Shown here: piece after piece, positions 38,401 through 48,676 of the stretch | How positions within the stretch are numbered: the first letter of the stretch is position 1 | Layout: each line of letters opens with the position of its first letter | Assembly: GCA_030248135.1 (NCBI GenBank) | Contig: JASANC010004763.1 | Span: forward strand, 107,848 to 171,847 | Origin: Theristus sp. LFF4_11 | Lineage: Eukaryota; Nematoda; Chromadorea; Monhysterida; Xyalidae | Length of the DNA stretch: 64,000 nt | Reading direction: 5' to 3' | Program-made: the position numbers and the translations under genes | The notes under the pieces: generated by a model | What the model saw: the letters and a program-made list of their open reading frames with translations, nothing else | What the model was told of the DNA's origin: nothing | Database searches by the model: none

Positions 38401-38800
38401 CTAGGTCATACCATTCGAAATTGCACCGCAGGTGATCTCAGTGATCGACAAAGCCGTCCTCTGCCGCGGCCGCTGTGTGTACGCGCTAAACGACGACGGC
38501 GAATGCGAGGGCGCCGTGTCCGTGAACGATCTGATCAAGTATCTCGTGTTGGACCAGCACGACAACTACCAGGCGATCGGCGGCTACACGACAGTGAACA
38601 ACACGCACAATCATCAGCAGAACCACGCGTCGAAGTCGCCGACACCGCAACACGACGGCGAGGATCGATTCAGTGAGTCGTTGGACGTGCGACCAACGAG
38701 CAAACTGCTACAGCAGCAACGACAACGATCACCGCTATTGACGGGCAGTCATGTGAACTCGAGGCTCTACCGTAGATCGCACGATCAACCGGCCGTCTAG
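29228..38800 (+). CDS. AMPK gamma regulatory subunit (four CBS motifs)
   Basis: This is the nucleotide-sensing subunit of the AMP-activated protein kinase heterotrimer. I read exons 29228-29531, 30071-30304, 34553-34791, 35030-35090, 35210-35310, 35829-36115, 36606-36732, 36829-36909, 37253-37789 and 38432-38800 (779 residues, phases consistent; the 34791 donor is tentative). CBS1 ends in STTDFLTMLYH (Asp347). CBS2 (IKDAVELCCKHHVQRVPV, then SLRRIL) lacks the Asp, as is normal for this site. CBS3 carries LTKADIVFSAL (Asp516) and CBS4 VSVNDLIKYLV (Asp690). The long N-terminus has a poly-Asn tract and basic Ser-rich segments. A disordered Ser/Thr-rich insert of roughly 100 residues separates CBS3 from CBS4, unlike compact mammalian gamma1. 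Introns carry three copies of one palindromic MITE. Sequence divergence suggests a lineage-specific gamma paralogue. Confidence 0.88.
29401..29483 (+). repeat. (AAC)n microsatellite coding poly-Asn
   Basis: About 27 AAC units lie in frame inside exon 1 of the AMPK gamma gene. The opposite strand reads as poly-Val or poly-Leu, which is an artefact. Confidence 0.9.
29560..29692. mobile_element. Small palindromic MITE in AMPK gamma intron 1
   Basis: GCCCGTTTGTACCTGACGT at 29563 pairs with ACGTCAGGTATAAACGCGCC near 29670-29690. The interior repeats ACGTCAGG/CCTGACGT words. No ORF. Confidence 0.6.
30305..34552. other. AMPK gamma intron 2 (4.2 kb)
   Basis: I see one palindromic MITE (30563-30660) and, at 30380-30480, a patch with two GCTGATTGGTT motifs and CGTCATGTTG, words also found in the Polinton control regions. 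Otherwise no gene or recognisable element is seen. Confidence 0.45.
30563..30660. mobile_element. Small palindromic MITE, copy 3
   Basis: Arms GCGTTCATGAAGCAGTATTC and the inverted CACTAAATGCTGCTTCATGA. The ends read TTAAGAGG and CCGCTTTAG, as in the other copies. Confidence 0.7.
35405..35690 (-). repeat. Diverged copy of the USP22-intron inverted-repeat element
   Basis: Shared words in the same order as 11460-11772 include TTTCGCTAATT, TTTTTGCGTTTTTGCTGTCTATC, CCCCTCGGC, AGCTGCCTACCTGGC and a poly-C run before AACAACTGTG. It lies in an AMPK gamma intron. Confidence 0.5.
35708..35812. mobile_element. Small palindromic MITE, copy 4
   Basis: TTAAGGTGCATTCATGAAGC and its inverted complement enclose a short loop with a palindromic AGCTATG/CATAGCT motif. 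It lies just upstream of the CBS1 exon. Confidence 0.72.
36129..36228. mobile_element. Small palindromic MITE, copy 5
   Basis: The left arm GCGCATTCATGAAGCAGTAT is intact. The right arm is partly degraded (ATTAATTTATGAATGC). It begins 13 bp after the donor of the CBS1 exon. Confidence 0.65.
37052..37160 (-). repeat. tRNA-derived sequence in AMPK gamma intron
   Basis: On the minus strand GCCTGGTGGTAATGCGTTAG (A-box-like) is followed about 35 bp later by GGGGCATCGAGCCCCG (B-box-like, with a T-stem). This looks like the head of a tRNA-derived SINE or a pseudo-tRNA. I cannot close an acceptor stem. Confidence 0.45.
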
Positions 38801-41800
38801 TTGGAAATGATACGACCTTTTTACTTAAGGAATGGCTGTTCTTTCAAATTCAACGGCACGCATACGCTAGAAGCTGGTTCTTACGCTGGAGCGAGTTACT
38901 TTTTCTGAAACCATGCTTGTATTCTACTTCAGTGAAGAGTCCACAATATGAACTCGCATTGTTTTGATGATTTTTTCTTCTTCATCTGGATGCATTTGTG
39001 TTTTTTGGGCATGTTGTTTGTATTTTGTCCGAAATCAAAATGTCAAGCGAGTTCTGAAAAATGCACACTATACTGATAGAAATGTTTCAATATTTTTTCC
39101 AAACATGCCAAGAAAGTTTTCGGTTCGCGAGGTTTTTGCTCCCGACCCACCGACAATTGACAGTCTTTTCCGTTTACTGTGATGTTTTGCCTGGTTTTTT
39201 ACCTTTGTTTTCTTGTGTTTTGCTCTTTGCGTCACACACACACACCCCGATGACACAAGAATGGTGCAGTGTAAGATGTGTACATTATTGTTTTCATTGG
39301 TTTCTGTTCTGGTTATCCTTTGAGGGTTTTACAAATAAAAAAACTCAGATAAAAAATTTATTTTCGTACCCCGGACAAGTTGTAACACGACAAAAAAGTA
39401 TACAGAAACAAAACAAGTCAGCCAGCACCTCTCCATCATACAGCAATATTAAAGCTATCACATTAGCAATTCAAATTTATGCAATTTTATGGCGACGTGT
39501 CACGCATTTGTTGTTGATGTCTTATCGGCGTCGCATTTTTAACGCGACACGAACGAAACGAGTTTTTCTCGCCGCCTATTTTGACACTCACACGAACAGA
39601 ACCGCTCAATTTTTGACCGGTTTAATGATGTGTCGTATAAGCAGCAGTTTATTATTACCAGCAAAAGTTCGAAAATAAGAACAAACCGGGTAAATCAGGT
39701 TTATTTTTTCACGACCGCCTCCGTTCATGGTGTCACCCATTCCAATTTTGAAAGCAACGACAATTTCCAGACATGCCGTTGCAGAATTGGCGTGTCTTCA
39801 TATTGTCGGGTTCACACACAATCACATGTTCAAGCAAAGCCCTGTCACGTGCATTTATTTTGTTGTGCTTTTTAAAAAGCGCGCAAGTTGGATCAAGTTT
39901 TATTTGCCATCTGAGTGCGGCAGCCGTGGTTCATGCGAAGGCGAGCAAATCGTTAGCGGTTGTTCCGCCACTGCAGCTGAGGAGAGAGAGAAAGCAAATA
40001 AAGCGCCCTTTAACGTCGTTTCCTTCGCGCGCTGTATCCGGTCTGTACTTTGTGAAGGCATGAAAAGCTTGCACGACACAACGACGCACTTCTAGTGTCT
40101 TTCAACCGCTATACTAGCACGGCACATTATAAAAGCTTATCGGTAGTGTCGATTCCTTCTTCGTAGTGACTTACACGGAACGATTGAATAATCGTGTGTA
40201 CCTGGCGCGGTGCGCGGCCTTCATTGTCTCAAAATACAAATTGTTACGCAGCGCAATTTTTCGGTTCGTCTCAACTGACCGTGTGACGTGCTGCTGGTTG
40301 GCGTCTCCCAGCAGACACCCCGTGCAACAATCCACGTAATCCAGTCCGTATCCGAGTGCCAGTTTCGCACGTGCGACATTTCCAAGTGGCCTCAACCGCA
40401 TATACCGGGGGGTCATGCCGTATGTCGGTATTTTGACGCGTCCCCGTCTGACTGCGTGCGAACATCATCAGTGTGACATCTGACATGTTTGCAGTGTTTA
40501 TGTGCGGCCAGTTCAATAAGTTTCTGCGCATATTTCCATATTTTCTTCGTTTGTGAATCGTTCGTCTGCTGCTACTGTACAACAACAACAGACGTGTATG
40601 TGCTCAGAGAGACCTCGAACGCGCTCTTACATTCTCAGTTTTAGTTTGTAAGTGCTGAGTTTTTACTGAGAGATATAACGCCGGACGAAAATTTACTGGC
40701 CCAGCCCCCGGAGATGTTTTGCGTAAAACGCGTTGTGTGGCACACACACACACAAACACGCAGTTTTGCTGTCTGTCACCATTCACATACTCGGCGGCTG
40801 TATGTGATGGGCGTTTGTTGCAAACAATTGTGTGTGGTGCAAAAGTGAACATTATTGTGCATATATTGTAGGTTTTTTTTATCATTTTTATCACAACTCA
40901 CTCCCGGACACTAAACCGCTTATTATTTTCTCAGCAGTACTAAAGTAAAAACTGAAGTAAAGCTGAAATAAAAACTGATAAAAGCGACTGTTTTTGTTTT
41001 GCATAAATGTCGGCGTCCAAATTGCATTGTTTTTTTTGTTTACTTGTCTTATTATTGTTTGCACTACACTTTTTCAACACTCATCGGCAAAGCACTGCGC
41101 AGACAATGTTGGCAGAAAGACTATAAGTTGTTGTGATCGTTTATCAAAGTTTTTTGAAGAGAAATTGTTCGCGTCTTTTCGCCGGTGTCAGATACATTTT
41201 CAAACTTTCTTTGATTTGCGCGTATTGCAGCTTTGCAAAAATGCAATATAAAGTAAACTGCGGCGTGTAAAAAAACCCACGGCGTTCAGGTTTGTCAATC
41301 GCATTAGTCAGTCGGGTATTATTTGCTGAAATTGATATTTGATACACTGTACACGTGATGATGGATGCATTTTGTGTATGCGCGCATACATTTCAAAACT
41401 TTTTTTAGTGCGCAAAATTACAGAAAAAAATCGTGTATTGATTTTACCGCTGCGCCCCGCACTTCACAAACCGCTTTTTTGTACAAAACGTAATTTGCAC
41501 ATATTATCACAAATTTTTTTTTGCGAATCTTGCTGCCTGCTCTGACTGTCGGTTTGATTAAGGAATAACTCCATATTCTTACACTCCACGTCTGATGTCC
41601 TAGTTTGCATTCAAAAGCCAAACGTACTTGTTGTTTTCGAAGATCACAGCACGCGTTGTTGGCTTGTTTTCCTTCAGAGTCAAAAACAAGAAAAAAGACA
41701 GAATGAAACAGGATTTTTCTGGTTGCACTTTGCACCAACACTTGTCCGAAACCTTTCATTGTTTTCGACAAACGATTACACAAAGCAATGTCAGGTCACT

Positions 41801-41812
41801 GATACAACAACA
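38801..41812. other. Intergenic 3 kb with one possible exon
   Basis: Apart from the candidate exon at 40171-40416 on the minus strand, I see only short ORFs without motifs and a small CA run at about 40740-40760. Confidence 0.4.
40171..40416 (-). CDS. Possible coding exon, unknown protein
   Basis: An 81-codon minus ORF stands out from its AT-rich surroundings by GC-rich third positions and by ending near a strong donor (CGTTCCGT then GTAAGT at about 40175). It starts with an ATG followed by a basic segment (RYMRLRPLGNVARAK), contains four cysteines (CCTGC nearby) and ends in an Arg-rich helix-like stretch. I do not recognise the family and found no partner exon. It may be the first exon of a gene whose other exons are short, or chance. 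Confidence 0.35.
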   Translation of the reverse strand: MTPRYMRLRPLGNVARAKLALGYGLDYVDCCTGCLLGDANQQHVTRSVETNRKIALRNNLYFETMKAAHRARYTRLFNRSV

Positions 41813-44119
41813 ATGACTGAGTGCACGCCGAATGCGTCCCGCACGTCCTTGCCCAGTTCGTCCGCCTGTTGCTGCTGTCGTTGTCTGCTCTCGTGGTTTC
41901 ACCAGCAGCGGAAGTCGCGTGGCGCTCACCGGAGTGCGATCGAGGAAAAACGCAAGAGCTCCAAACAAGGTGACCTGCAGTTTTCTGGTGTCCGATTAGA
42001 ATTACACAGCAACGAAACTGAATATAATCAACCATTCAGGCTTCTATATTTGAATTTCACTTCAACAAAATCCCTGAAACAACCAAAACCTCTGCAGCCC
42101 GCCAGCCGGGCACCGTGGTGTTCGTGGAGCCGTCTCCCGACTCCGACCGGCGTCGTTCCCCGCGAACGTCCGAGACCGCGGCAAAGTCGAAAGCCTCCTC
42201 AGTGCCGGACATTCCCGCAAAGTCAGCGACCGAGAACGGCGCCGTGAAGCATCGCGGTGCGAGCACCTCGGAAGCGGACGATCATGAGCCGCATCCGCGC
42301 AGGACCACCGGCTCTAAGAGTGTCAATGAATTGGTCAGTTGGTAGCGACGGTGTGTGGTGGTGTACCGCGGTGCGGCTGCCGCGATGGCGGTGTACCCCG
42401 CGGTGCGGCTGCCGCGATACACGACGCTTGCGAAATGGCGGTTCTCGCTGCAACATGCCGCTTTGAGCGGAATTTACAATTATTACAAGAACGCCGAAGC
42501 AACAAACTACTCAACAAAGTGTTCAGCGAACATGTCACTGTAAATCAGATTCAAGCATAACTTTTCGGCTCTTGTTTTGCAGCATTCAGCAGGCAACGCC
42601 TCGAAACGGGTCGCCTTCGACGTCGGCTTGTCTCACGAGTCGTCGGCCGTGACGCACGCCTACATACAGGAGTCGAACCCGGACGTGGTTCGTGAGCACG
42701 GGCTCACAAAGATTTTTTTCAAATAGTTTCCGAAATACTGAGTAATAAAACACGCAAATTTAAACAAAAAACATGTAAGAATGCTGCAACTGCGGCATTT
42801 ATCTACCATGCTATCGACTGAGAAGTGCAGCCGTTTTTGGCACTAGCAGTTTTGGAAGGGGGCCGGGAACGCCGGAACTGAAACTGGGAGCTCTATTTGA
42901 GGTTTTTTGTTTCATTTTACGTGAACGTCCAACTTTGTATGTGTTATTCCACTATTTCAAAGCAAAATCATGCGCCATTTTTTGCAACACACCAACCAGG
43001 TGGCTGCGTGGGAGCGTTTCTTCGCGTGTAACCGTGCACCAGTCGACACGCCGCCGACGACGCCGAGCATGGCGACGGACAGCCAGGACGAACTGCTCGG
43101 TGCAACGTCGACCGAGGACGACGACGGTGAGCTGGAGGACGATGGCGACACCGGTGATGGTGATCGCAGCTCCGATGACGCGCTCACCACGACCGCCACC
43201 AGGGGCTCGTCGGTCGCACATCGCACTGTCAGTGAACAGGTTCGCTTGGGGCAACGATCAGTCAGCACTGGTTTTGTTTGATGTCATCGCGTCTGTAGCG
43301 CAGCTGTAGGACTTCTGTCTACCGTTCTGTAGGTGGACCGTTCGAAACCCGCTGTGGACAAGACTATATGGAGAAACTAAAGTGACCAACAACATGTAAT
43401 AGTCTGCTCCCTCCAGAGCCGAGGGTAAATTGGTACCTTATGGCCGCAGAGATCGGTACCTTATGGTTTCCGGAACCGGTGCGCGATTAGAAAAAAGTGC
43501 AGGCAGCTACAGTATTTTTTGTGCTTCGTTTCATTCAACCAGCTTCAAAGATTCAATTCTAAGTGCGCTCATTTACTGCTCAAACTGCCCAAAAAAAGCC
43601 AGCTTATTTGTCAGCGAGAATGAGAACACCGTTTTTACAACAGAACTTGTTTGAGCTACTGACGGTGCCCAACAAAGCGCTACTGAACTCTTTTGCGGAA
43701 CTGCTCAGCAGTGGAAGCACAGAAGCATTTTGTTGAACGATGCACGTTTGAATGTCAAACGTTTTCTGCAGTCGCTAACGCAGCTCACTAGTCAACTGGA
43801 CTTATCGGACGAGTCAGCGGGCACCTCAAGTCCACTGCGCACGGTTCGAACGTACGCAGAGGGATTCGCAGATCAGTCGCCGTCAAAGTCGTCTCGATCA
43901 ACACCGATCGCCAACGAATTCTGTTAGTCTACGCTTATTTTAATGTTTTTTTCAAATAAAACATTGAAAATCACCATCACAGACGAAAAAGTGCTCTCGG
44001 CCAGTCCACTGCAGCCGCACTCCACACTGGCACCAATCATCGAATCAACAAAGCAACGCCGATTGCAACGAACGCACGAGACTGAGGGCATGGACAGGGT
44101 GGGGCTGATTGAAAGATAG
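41813..44119 (+). CDS. Uncharacterised Ser-rich protein with Cys cluster; frameshift in exon 5
   Basis: I do not recognise this gene. Exons 41813-41969, 42098-42333, 42583-42687, 43000-43239, 43644-43922 and 43983-44119 fit in phase, about 380 residues. The N-terminus has a CCCCRC cluster, a possible palmitoylation site, followed by basic residues. The middle is Ser/Pro-rich and disordered, then comes VAAWERFFACN and an acidic Asp/Glu stretch. Exon 5 begins with a helix-like segment (NLFELLTVPNKALLNSFAEL) and continues, one frame away, with another (LNDARLNVKRFLQSLTQL). The switch falls at a run of four T near 43729. This may be a sequencing error, a real frameshift, or two alternative exons. 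Exons are clearly GC-richer than introns. Confidence 0.6.
43285..43358 (+). repeat. tRNA-like sequence in intron
   Basis: TAGCGCAGCTGTAGGAC (A-box-like) is followed 28 bp later by ACCGTTCGAAACC (B-box-like). The whole is about 74 nt, tRNA length, but the arms pair imperfectly. It is probably a tRNA-derived SINE head or pseudogene. Confidence 0.45.
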
Positions 44120-44252
44120 AGCCCGTTCTCTGGACTACTGTTTTCTTTTATGGACGCAAACTGCTTATTATGGCTGTTGAATTATTGCTTGTTGACTTCA
44201 GCTTTTTGATCTTGCCATAAGAATAGACAAACGCAACAATCCTTGTTTTTTG

Positions 44253-44285
<33 letters not shown>

Positions 44286-44357
44286 ACTTTTAGTCGCGTC
44301 AGCTCGAACGATTCATGTCCCTTCTGTATTGTCTGAACCAGTGTATAATTTTTATTT
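44120..44357. other. Short convergent intergenic gap
   Basis: This separates the plus-strand Ser-rich gene from the minus-strand dehydrogenase. It holds a short (AATC)n run at about 44261-44285. Nothing else is seen. Confidence 0.5.
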
Positions 44358-45335
44358 CTACGCTATCGCTGTGAGTGGCTGGACACCAAGCTGCATGGCC
44401 AGTTGATTCTAAAAATGGGTACATTTATGTGCTTATGTGATGGCCAGGTAACAAATCCAATAAAAGTATGCGAAAGCAGCATTACCAAAAACTCGATTTG
44501 ATTGACGTGATATGGAATTCCGCCTAACTGTTCACATTTCTTGATGTGCGCCTGCTCAGGCATGCCGGGAATCAGCACCGGTTTATCAGGATCTAACTGA
44601 AACTTTCATGCAATAAATTTTTTAAAATTTGATGAAAAACTCAAGACAGACAACAAACACTGTGTTAGCAAAGAAAGACACAAACACTAGGCAGCGATCG
44701 GAAAGAGTCAATCATGCTTCGCAATCTGTCGCCGAATCCCGGCGCAAACCGCTCCGGATCAATCACGAGGAAACAGTGCGACTGAAAAAGCAATACTTCA
44801 TAATAAAAATCACAAGTTTGACGACAAACTCGACTTAAAAAGTTCAATTTTGTCAGAGAATTCGATGCATAAATTTCGCTGTGTTTGCAGTTTTCGTCAG
44901 GTACAGACGCATACCGCGGTGTCCTTGGCTTGTCAGTGCCACGGATGCCAGGGAGATCTGCCCTAAACGTTTTTGCTAGAGAGCACGGCAATGTTTGAAA
45001 AAAAGCTCCGCACAATGTCAGCCGGTCCCTGGTCGAACGCATGGAACGGTCGCACGTTTGGGCCGAAAGTGCCGCCGGACAAAATGGCCGTCAACAACTC
45101 AACCATCAGCGCTAGACCGTGGCCCTTGTAGCCTCCTGCAAAATAGGACAATGGCAGTTTGATAAAGACTCCGAAATTACGCTTTCTTAAACCTACCGGT
45201 TTCTTCCGCACCACCCAACGGCAGACATCCACCGCCATCGATCACTTGCCTCGGATCGGTCGTCGGCAATCCGCGTTTATCGGCGCCCCACGACGGTGGA
45301 ATCGTTGGCTGTTGCTGACGAACGGCCACTTCAAT
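44358..45335 (-). CDS. Ldh_2-family malate/L-lactate dehydrogenase, C-terminal part
   Basis: This is the C-terminal half of an NAD(P)-dependent dehydrogenase of the malate/L-lactate/ureidoglycolate (Ldh_2) family, a fold distinct from classical LDH/MDH. Minus-strand exons are 45335-45197, 45135-45014, 44781-44686, 44596-44486 and 44408-44358, about 173 residues with matching phases. Family landmarks are [33 protein letters not shown] and VLIPGMPEQ. The first exon opens in phase 0 behind a good acceptor, so an upstream exon is required. However, 45336-45602 contains none of the expected N-terminal sequence, and the M24 gene begins its 3' end at 45603. The gene is therefore 5'-truncated or its first exons lie beyond the M24 gene. 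An intron holds a dispersed repeat copy. Confidence 0.82.
44865..44952 (-). repeat. Dispersed repeat, copy 2
   Basis: Its reverse complement matches 2285-2365 around ACCGCGGTATGCGTCTGTAC. It lies in the dehydrogenase intron. Confidence 0.6.
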
Positions 45336-45602
45336 CTGAAATGGAACTACACTTTTGGACACAAACTGCGTTGAATACTGTTTTTTTGGAAAAGGGAACA
45401 GAATGACGGATATCAGGGAGACTGTTAATCTCTGCAATTGACCGGCAGCGGCAACAACGCAATACCTGCAGGTTTATCAAACTGGAAAACACAACAATGA
45501 CCAATGGCCACCAACCAACAAAAATAACTGGCTACAATTCAAACAAGCATATGACATGAGTTGACTGAATGGTGTGAGTGAACTGATGTGACAATCGATC
45601 GA
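45336..45602. other. Gap between dehydrogenase fragment and M24 gene
   Basis: I searched both strands for the missing dehydrogenase N-terminus and did not find it. The spacing (267 bp) and shared orientation would fit a nematode-style operon, but this is only context. Confidence 0.45.
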
Positions 45603-47968
45603 TCACAACAAACACTCTTCAAACGGCATTGCGGCGCTCAAGTTCTCAACGCCATTTTCGGTGATCAGAATGTGCTCCTCAAGTTTCACGCCTTCCTTGC
45701 CGCCTTCTTTGCCAATGAAACTCTCGATGCACAACGTCATGCCCGGCACAATTGTGCCATCGTAGCCGAACTCGTCAAATGCGTCAATGTGCTGACGAGA
45801 ATGGAGTTGGTTGAACAGTGTTGTTTGAACAGCTTCACCCAAACACAAGCTGAACAGATATGTTGTTCTGTAATGGGTGGCCAACGACAATGTCTTAACA
45901 GATCCGTTAAGTTTCTTTTCTGGGCCAATTTTTTAAAAGTGAAATTGACAAAAAAGCCAATGGGGTTCAGACAACCCTGACTGATGATTTCCAACGTACT
46001 TCCCACTCTATACATGTGGCTCTAGCCGAGCTTCTCTAAAGCACCAACCTGGATGTACGGATACTCCCCGGTCATGCCGACACCATGAGCGTTCACAAAG
46101 TACCGATGTTTGTTGTACTCCGGCGGAATTGTCCAGGCGTTCCGCGAGTATTCACGGAACGACATGCCCGGCCGAATGACGCCGACGTTGTGCTGTACCT
46201 GCTCGTAAGCGGCGCGATACAAACGGCGCTGTTCGTCCGACGGCTTTAGGTTGCCATCTTCCGATGGACAGAGGAATGTTCGCGAGAAATCAACGTAATA
46301 CTGAAAGAGCAAACGGGTTTTGCTTTGAACGTCCGGTAGACAAGAGGACGTTGGAAAGAAGAGACACTGTGACGGATGCGTCTGGACTGGACTTCTTGGG
46401 TGTTTGGACGTCTTGACGTCTTAGTCGTCTTGGATGATTGTAGAAGAGGCTTGGGAATCTTGGATGTGTTGGTCATTAACGACGTCTTTAGAGTTTTTGG
46501 ACATTCTGAACATTCCAGACGTTTTGGACGCTTTGGACATCCTGGATATCGTAGATGTCTTAGACGTCATGAGCGCTTGGAAATTTGGACTTTTTGGACA
46601 TCCTCAACACTCTGGAACTACGCATACTTGGACATCTTGGATGTGTTGGACACTTTGACATCCGATTTTTTGGACGTCTGGATGATTTCTCGTCGTTGTA
46701 AACGTATTTGAGTTTTGGACAAGATGTCTTGGAAATAAGTCAGTACATTCTCTGCTAATGCCTCTATTTGCAGCTCTCAATTTTTCTGCACCGCCAACTT
46801 AGCAACAAGTCTTCCAACCTGAAACGGTCCAACCACATCGGTGTCCAAGCAGACGAGTTCGCCAGCATTGATGACTTTCGTGTCTGACTCGGACATCCAT
46901 GGGTTCGTCTTCTCACCGCTCATCAGCAACCGCGTCTCGATGTATTCACCATCGTATTCAATGTTCATCTTGTGCAGTGTAGACCAGAGTTCGTTCTCTG
47001 TTACGCCTGAAGATTGTAAAAGGCAAATAGCAGCATTTTCGACTTGAAAGCACATTAGAAATTTTTCAGTGCATTCAGACTTTGTATTATTCTGTATGAC
47101 AAACGACGAACAAACCAGGCCTCAGCTGTTCCCGAAGTGTCAGTGCGACATCGATGATTGCGGCCATACCGGCTTTGATCATCTCAATTTCACCCGGTAA
47201 TTTCACGCACCGTGCCAACTCGACGACTCGCCATGCGTCGACCAGATTGAAGCCACGTTTCGCTAATTCCAGGCCTTGCGGAATGGTCGGGCGTTCAATG
47301 GCGATTTTCTGGAAGTAGAAAAATTGCAGATTACATGTCAAAACGACGCTACAATTTCAAACTTTGTCAAAATTTACAGCAACAATGAACGCTCAATTGC
47401 CTGATTCGGATGGCTCATCAGCGGGCGCAGTTTCGCCTCCATTTGATCGCACCACAGCTGCACACGACGCTCGAACGTTTCGCATGAAAATGAACAAAAC
47501 AGTCGCAGTTTCCGAAAAACTTCTTAAAAACCATGGACATGGGTTCGAATACCGCTCGAGGTTTCCAAACTTTTTTCGATGATGTCTGCATCTTTCTCCA
47601 AAAAAAACCAAAAACCAAAAAAACCAACCAGCATTGACGTAGCTGACTGCGACGGCGACGTCCGTGTCACCGATCGTCGTCGCTCGCAGTTCGTTCGTGT
47701 GCCCTGCATGTTGACTGAAACTGTTCTCGTAGAGTGTCACCAGTCCCTCGGCCGGCACCACGCAGTAGCGCACCGGATTTCTACTGTGGAACAGCGTCAT
47801 GTCGCGTGCGTCCGTCGCGTAACGAACGTTGATCGGGTCGTACAAGATGGCCGCCGCGACGTCATGCTCCACCAGCTTCTCTTGCAGTCGGCGGAGTCGA
47901 CCAACACGCACCGCTGGCAGCCACTGGCGGGCGCGCGCGATTTGCTTCAGAATCGACTGGCGAACCAT
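45603..47968 (-). CDS. M24 (creatinase/aminopeptidase P-like) metallopeptidase, bacterial type
   Basis: This is a pita-bread-fold metallohydrolase, peptidase family M24. Minus exons 47968-47639, 47469-47401, 47308-47116, 47006-46819, 46300-46049 and 45791-45603 give 406 residues, the usual length for bacterial creatinase-like members. All five metal ligands can be seen: Asp in CLDTDVVGP, Asp in YYVDFSRTF, His in NAHGVGMTGEYP, Glu in LCIESFIG and Glu in VKLEEHIL. The N-terminal domain carries VRYATDARDMTLFHSRNP, typical of bacterial relatives, including the DMSP-lyase-like branch. The substrate cannot be told from sequence. The second intron begins with GC rather than GT. Its similarity to bacterial proteins together with introns suggests an old transfer. 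The Ldh_2 fragment follows on the same strand. Confidence 0.85.
46375..46710 (+). repeat. Imperfect short-unit repeat in M24 intron
   Basis: About 35 degenerate copies of a nine-base word like TTGGACGTC run in tandem, giving Leu-Asp-Val-rich ORFs by composition. It fills most of the intron between M24 exons 4 and 5. Confidence 0.6.
47505..47575 (+). repeat. tRNA-derived sequence, B-box half
   Basis: GACATGGGTTCGAATACCGCTCGAGG-type sequence matches the B-box end of the element at 18.2 kb (shared GGGTTCGAAT then CCGCTCGA). The A-box half is not clear. It lies antisense in an M24 intron. Confidence 0.45.
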
Positions 47969-48425
47969 CGTTGGATTGTTTCTTGGGTTCTTTTGAGCCA
48001 GTTGCTTCAGCTGCAGCTGTCTTCACCCGAAATGAGTGTTTTCAACCGAAAAAGAATAGTAACCACTGAAACGGAAAAAAAGGAAAAAGGAAAAATGGTG
48101 AACATAAAAGCGAGAAACCCTGCAAACAATACAGCAGATAACGAAAGTTAGTGAAATGGTTTTATGGCATGGCGACTGTGGTGTGGAATACAGCTGCTGC
48201 GTAAAAAAATTTAGTGTAAATCAATGATAAGGCTTCTTTAAACGAGTTTTCGATACAGTTGCTTGCAATGATTGATTGTCTTTTGAACAAAAATTACCAA
48301 CCGCATGCTTGCGTGCGTGGTGCGTCATGTCAGTGGGTGTGGGAATGCGTGCACGCGTGCGTGCGTGCTTGAGTGTGTGGTTTCCTGGCTGCGTGCGTGC
48401 GTGCGCGAGCGTGTGAGGGCCTGCA

Positions 48426-48472
<47 letters not shown>

Positions 48473-48676
48473 ATCCGTGCTAGTGTGCGTGCATGCGCGT
48501 GGTTGAGTATGTGGGGTCTGGGTGCGTGTGTTAGAAACCAAAAAAATTAAGGAAAAAAGAAAAAAAATTCTGTGGGTGTTTTTTGTTTGGTCTGTCAACT
48601 GGGGCGCAATGCTTAAGCATAGGCAGTGTTTAAGTATAGGCAGGAGGGGTGGTGGTGAGTCATGGGGGGTGCCTCC
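47969..48676. other. 5' flank of M24 gene and junction with the Polinton
   Basis: There is no gene here. A (GTGC)n microsatellite lies at about 48320-48520. The last 80 bp (AAGCATAGGCAGTG and AAGTATAGGCAGG, a short direct repeat) precede the shared terminal repeat, and the exact element end may lie in them. Confidence 0.5.
48320..48520. repeat. (GCGT)n microsatellite
   Basis: Near-perfect GCGT tandem units at 48421-48471 are flanked by imperfect copies. The Ala-Arg-Thr-His ORF on the minus strand is an artefact. Confidence 0.85.

Noticed and set aside
46376..46711. Leu/Asp-rich plus ORF
   Set aside because: It is an imperfect short tandem repeat within an M24 intron, not a gene.
48221..48598. 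Minus ORF rich in Ala-Arg-Thr-His
   Set aside because: It is a translation of the GCGT microsatellite.
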